Source: an uncultured Chloroflexota bacterium
Lineage (GTDB): Bacteria > Chloroflexota > Anaerolineae > Promineifilales > Promineifilaceae
Direction: 5' to 3'
DNA: 44,195 nt
NCBI GenBank assembly: GCA_900696625.1
Contig: CAADGU010000283.1
Coordinates: 1-44,195 of the forward strand
Part shown: piece after piece, positions 42,011 to 44,195 of the stretch
Numbering within the stretch: position 1 is the first letter of the stretch
How the letters are laid out: each line of letters begins with the position of its first letter
Made by a program: the position numbers and the translations under genes
The notes under the pieces: model-generated
The model's input: only the letters and a program-made list of their open reading frames with translations
Database searches by the model: none
Told to the model about the DNA's origin: nothing

Positions 42011-42083
42011 CGGCTGCCGCACGGAAAGTTTTGCGTTGCCCATGATGATTGACAAGCATCGCGTGACAAAGTACATTTTGGAT

Positions 42084-42365
42084 ATGATCAAGTCGTTTGC
42101 GGATCGACGGACACAAGAATTGTATGTTACAGGTAAGGCAAAGCGATTTCCACCTGATGTTGCCAAACGGGCGGCCCGCAAACTAGAGTACATTGACCTG
42201 GCAACCAGGCTTGATGATCTAAAAGTTCCACCTGGTAATCGTCTTCATATGCTAGAAGGCGACCGCAAAGGGCAATATGCAATCTCTGTTAACGACCAGT
42301 GGCGTATTTGCTTTCGATTTGTTGACGGCGATGCGTATGATGTTGAAGTTTGCGACTATCATTAA
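42084..42365 (+). CDS. higB: HigB/RelE-family toxin
   Basis: A 93-residue HigB-type (plasmid maintenance killer) toxin, a ribosome-dependent mRNA interferase. MIKSFADRRTQELYVTGKAK is the standard HigB start, so I use the ATG at 42084 instead of 42036. VPPGNRLHMLEGDRKGQY, WRICFRFVDGDAYDVEVCDYH near the end hold the family's basic and aromatic active-site residues. The higA-type antitoxin starts 11 bp after its stop, which is the usual toxin-first order of HigBA. Preceded by spacer S2. Confidence 0.92.
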   Translation: MIKSFADRRTQELYVTGKAKRFPPDVAKRAARKLEYIDLATRLDDLKVPPGNRLHMLEGDRKGQYAISVNDQWRICFRFVDGDAYDVEVCDYH

Positions 42366-42376
42366 GTGAGGTACGA

Positions 42377-42694
42377 ATGATGAGTATTCCAAATACAATC
42401 GCCATGAAACGACGGCCGACACATCCAGGCGAGATGTTGCGCGAGGATTTTCTGCCAGATTATGAACTTACCACCACCGCTTTGGCGCAGGCTATTGGCG
42501 TGTCCCGGCAGTCCATCAATGAACTGTTGCGGGAGCGGCGGAGTGTTAGCCCGGAGATGGCGCTGCGGCTGGCGCGGCTGTTCGGGAATTCACCAGAGTT
42601 CTGGTTAAACGCTCAACGGGCCGTGGATCTGTGGGATGCTGCGCAGGCTATTCAGAACGATGTGGCCCGTGTACGGCCACTTCATGTCGTTTAG
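42377..42694 (+). CDS. higA: HigA-family antitoxin
   Basis: A 105-residue antitoxin with a Xre/HTH domain: RRPTHPGEMLREDFLPDYEL is the HigA signature, and LAQAIGVSRQSINELLRERRS is the helix-turn-helix. FGNSPEFWLNAQRAVDLWDA completes the family pattern. It neutralises HigB and probably represses the operon. The ATG at 42377 has GAGG nearby; an adjacent ATG at 42380 is the alternative. The operon appears intact. Confidence 0.93.
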   Translation: MMSIPNTIAMKRRPTHPGEMLREDFLPDYELTTTALAQAIGVSRQSINELLRERRSVSPEMALRLARLFGNSPEFWLNAQRAVDLWDAAQAIQNDVARVRPLHVV

Positions 42695-42728
42695 CTGGTA
42701 GGGCGGCCACGGCCGTGTCCACCCCAAG

Positions 42729-42848
42729 TATTCACATTGCGCCAACAGGTTTTAGACGCTGATGAGGGGAGTTGATTATCGGCTACGGCCGTAACGAGGG
42801 GTACGGCCGTGTCATTCCACCATTCACATTAAGCAAACAGGCGCGGCA
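42729..42848. repeat. Array spacer copy S3, including a remnant of the HNH 3' end
   Basis: Starts with ATTCACATTGCGCCAACAGG, closely matching the HNH coding end at 41664, and continues GATGAGGGGAGTTGATTATC as there. Two ACGGCCGT (42785, 42803; offset 18) and CACATTAAGCAAACAGGCGC follow. It occupies most of the 258-bp gap after HigA; two further ACGGCCGT lie just downstream. Confidence 0.78.
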
Positions 42849-42952
42849 GGGGTACGGCCGTCACCCCCATGCGACCGTTTGTTTGACGGCCGTACACCCT
42901 CCCTTTATTTTTATCCCATCACCATCTATAATCCTCGCATCTGGAGGTAACA

Positions 42953-43201
42953 ATGACAGCCAATCTTTCAACTGAAAAAGAAGGTTTAATCAATCTGGCG
43001 CAAACGCGCCTGCGCCACCTCTCGGTGGAGCGGCTACGGGTCGCCAATGACTTTTTGGCTTACCTGGAAGAGCGCGAAGAAAATGAAGCAACGGCAGAAT
43101 TGTTGAACATTGAAGGCTTTGCGGAAGCCTTTGCCGAAGCCCAATTGCAAGTGGAAACCGGCGATTTGGTCTCATTCAACACCATTCGTCGCCATGTATG
43201 A
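42953..43201 (+). CDS. Antitoxin of a RelE/ParE-type pair
   Basis: An 82-residue helical, acidic protein (LINLAQTRLRHLSVERLRVAND, FLAYLEEREENEATAELL) resembling small antitoxins paired with RelE/ParE toxins. GGAGGTAAC precedes the ATG at 42953, a strong site. The stop overlaps the start of the downstream toxin reading frame by 8 bp, the classic arrangement. The toxin is broken (see 43194), so this is now an antitoxin without an obvious functional partner. Confidence 0.82.
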   Translation: MTANLSTEKEGLINLAQTRLRHLSVERLRVANDFLAYLEEREENEATAELLNIEGFAEAFAEAQLQVETGDLVSFNTIRRHV

Positions 43202-43454
43202 AATTTAACTTTCTCGCGCCGCCCAACGGTTTTATGAAAAAGCGGACGAGCCTCTGGCGCGCCGGCTCAACCGTTGTTTTGAACAACTCCAACGTGACCC
43301 ATACAACCACCCCAATATCAAACGTTTAACCGGGAAATATACTGGCTACTTTCGCTATCGTGTTGGCGATTGGCGTGCTGTCTACGAAATCCGCGAAGAT
43401 AATTCTATTGTGATCGTTGTACTCATCGCCCATCGCCGCGAAGTGTACCGATAA
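43194..43454 (+). pseudogene. RelE/ParE-type toxin with an early stop codon
   Basis: The frame starting ATG 43194 reads MYEI, then TAA (43206-43208), then continues open for about 80 codons: LSRAAQRFYEKADEPLARRL, KRLTGKYTGYFRYRVGDWRA, VYEIREDNSIVIVVLIAHRR and EVYR before TAA at 43452-43454. These are clear RelE/ParE toxin features (GYFRYRVGDWRAVY and HRREVY). A single base change at codon 5 (TAA for a sense codon such as AAA or GAA) would restore it. No good in-frame start follows the stop. Loss of the toxin with the antitoxin kept is the expected direction of decay. Confidence 0.85.
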
Positions 43455-43494
43455 TGTGTGTATTCCTCCCACGGCCCCCCTTCCTCCCCATCGT

Positions 43495-43555
43495 TCACGT
43501 TGATCAGGAGCCTTAATCATCTGCTACGGCCGTAACGAGGGTACGGCCGTGTCCC
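43495..43555. repeat. Array spacer copy S4
   Basis: TTCACGTTGATCAGGAGC (a unit of the 41.8 kb tandem repeat), ATCATCTGCT, then ACGGCCGT at 43526 and 43543 (offset 17), ending at GTGTCCCC. It separates the broken toxin from gene P3. Confidence 0.75.
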
Positions 43556-43586
43556 CTTTCCCCAACCGATGTGTTATACTTTGACC

Positions 43587-43949
43587 ATGATGCAAACTGT
43601 TACCCTGCAACTGCCAAATCGTGTAGCTTCCACCGCCCGTTCCCTGGCTGAACAGACCAAACGGCCGATTGAAGAAATTTTAGTCGAATGGCTGGATCAG
43701 GCTGTGGCTGACTTGCCAATAGATAGCCTAAATGATGAGCAAGTCCTGGCGCTGACAAAATTGCAACTGGACAGGCCACAACAGAACCGACTATCTGCGT
43801 TTCTGGCAAAGAACCGGGAGGGGACGCTTACCCCACCTGAAAAGCAGCAGCTAGACGAGTTGATGCAACTTTACCGGCATGGCCTGGTTCGTAAGGCCGA
43901 AGCGTTAAAAGTGGCTGTTGAACGTGGGCTGACACCCCAGCTTAGCTAA
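43587..43949 (+). CDS. Small antitoxin-like protein, paralogue P3
   Basis: A 120-residue protein (MMQTVTLQLPNRVASTARSLA) sharing the N-terminal strand-helix and the C-terminal LTPPEKQQLDELMQLYRHGL and KAEALKVAVERG pattern with P2 (LTKPEQSQLAAL and RKAYAAVLLKRRG). There is no clear ribosome-binding site. TGTTATACT, an extended -10, lies 7-15 bases before the ATG, so the message may be leaderless. No HNH gene follows; the next gene is the effector-domain protein at 44028. Function as antitoxin or regulator is inferred from family and context. Confidence 0.75.
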   Translation: MMQTVTLQLPNRVASTARSLAEQTKRPIEEILVEWLDQAVADLPIDSLNDEQVLALTKLQLDRPQQNRLSAFLAKNREGTLTPPEKQQLDELMQLYRHGLVRKAEALKVAVERGLTPQLS

Positions 43950-43967
43950 AGACAGCAGTCATACGCT

Positions 43968-43997
43968 CACATGCACAGGTGTGGCAACGTCTCGAAG
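43968..43997. repeat. Array spacer fragment S5
   Basis: CACATGCACAGGTGTGGCAA and TCTCGAAG match the end of S2 (CAGGTGTGGCACGCTCTCAAAG). Only the last block of the spacer is present, just before the gene at the right edge. Confidence 0.55.
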
Positions 43998-44027
43998 ATC
44001 AGTCACGGTGAGGGCAGTGAGATTTAT

Positions 44028-44195
44028 ATGAAAGTGGATTTACCAACATTAAGAGATTTGATTATTGAGACATTTAGCGTGGGAGAATTGCGTAATCTCT
44101 GCATGGACTTGGGAATAGACCATGATGACTTACCTGCGACAAAGCCTGACTTGGCACGAGAATTAGTTAAGTATTGCGAACGCCGTAAAACAGTC
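44028..44195 (+). CDS. Start of a protein with an effector-associated (Death-like) domain; cut by the window edge
   Basis: The first 56 codons of an ORF open to the edge: MKVDLPTLRDLIIETFSVGE, LRNLCMDLGIDHDDLPATK and PDLARELVKYCERRKT. The spacing LRDLI..TFS..ELRNLC.DLGIDHDDLP...K..LARELV.YCERR matches, from memory, the effector-associated domains (EADs) that act as adaptor modules in bacterial conflict systems. They are usually fused to caspase-like, TIR, trypsin-like or STAND NTPase parts. The effector part is outside the window. ATG 44028 has only a weak AGGGCAGTGAG upstream. Being next to the toxin-antitoxin array suggests a defence island continuing to the right. Confidence 0.7.
   Translation, partial: MKVDLPTLRDLIIETFSVGELRNLCMDLGIDHDDLPATKPDLARELVKYCERRKTV

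Noticed and set aside
41664..43560. Integron attC sites in the S1-S4 spacers
   Set aside because: I could not find matched RYYYAAC and GTRRRY-type core sites at the spacer ends, and no integron integrase is in the window. The array resemblance is kept as a finding, but the attC label is not supported.

Overview
The window looks like chromosomal DNA of a Chloroflexota bacterium, probably from the Anaerolineae side of the phylum. This is an inference from several traits: lipoproteins with long Thr/Pro linkers, an NBR1-type Ig domain followed by PA14 domains, a topoisomerase I carrying an N-terminal DUF5679-like zinc domain, HTH-fused citrate synthase, polyamine ABC genes beside a PLP aminotransferase, and small antitoxin-like/HNH pairs. 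No rRNA, tRNA, transposase or CRISPR array was recognised. Two genome-style features run through everything. The palindrome ACGGCCGT occurs about 100 times by hand count (under 1 expected by chance). Many spacers are also filled with degenerate 7-9 bp words arranged as inverted arrays, resembling the STRR repeats of filamentous cyanobacteria.

Layout. 0-8.6 kb, mostly minus strand: surface-glycan and nucleotide-sugar genes (GT4, GT2, phosphohexomutase, gmd, a methyltransferase-like protein, an NAD-dependent epimerase) with a TatD nuclease and a MazEF-type pair inserted. 8.6-13.2 kb: an HTH-citrate synthase paralogue, a MutS-family ATPase with predicted membrane segments, and a stand-alone citrate synthase. 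13.3-22.4 kb: an Rpn-type nuclease, then a polyamine module. An FAD amine oxidoreductase and a class III aminotransferase are divergent from an Lrp/AsnC regulator and potABCD-like transport genes, with three regularly spaced operator-like sites in the divergent spacer. 22.4-26.3 kb: a divergent FHA protein and a Ser/Thr kinase-CHASE2 receptor. 26.5-34.2 kb: the housekeeping run ffh, rpsP, KH protein, rimM, dprA, then manC and topA. 34.2-40.6 kb: a PA14 lipoprotein, small conserved proteins, an MFS transporter, a tandem pair of Flp-type pilin genes each with its own promoter and terminator, and an alpha/beta-hydrolase lipoprotein.

40.8-44.2 kb is the accessory region. It is an all-plus-strand array of small toxin/antitoxin-like genes: an antitoxin-like gene with a frameshift plus HNH nuclease, HigB-HigA, a RelB-like antitoxin with a RelE/ParE toxin broken by an early stop, and another antitoxin-like paralogue. 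Homologous spacers carrying paired ACGGCCGT motifs separate them. The array ends at the right edge in the first 56 codons of a protein with what looks like an effector-associated (Death-like) domain, a hallmark of bacterial immune effectors. This cassette-like array and the truncated effector are the most promising leads for an undescribed system.

Genes likely to work together: manC, the phosphohexomutase and gmd in GDP-mannose metabolism; the aminotransferase, oxidoreductase, Lrp regulator and PotABCD in polyamine uptake and breakdown; the FHA protein and kinase in phospho-signalling; ffh, rpsP, the KH protein and rimM in translation and secretion.
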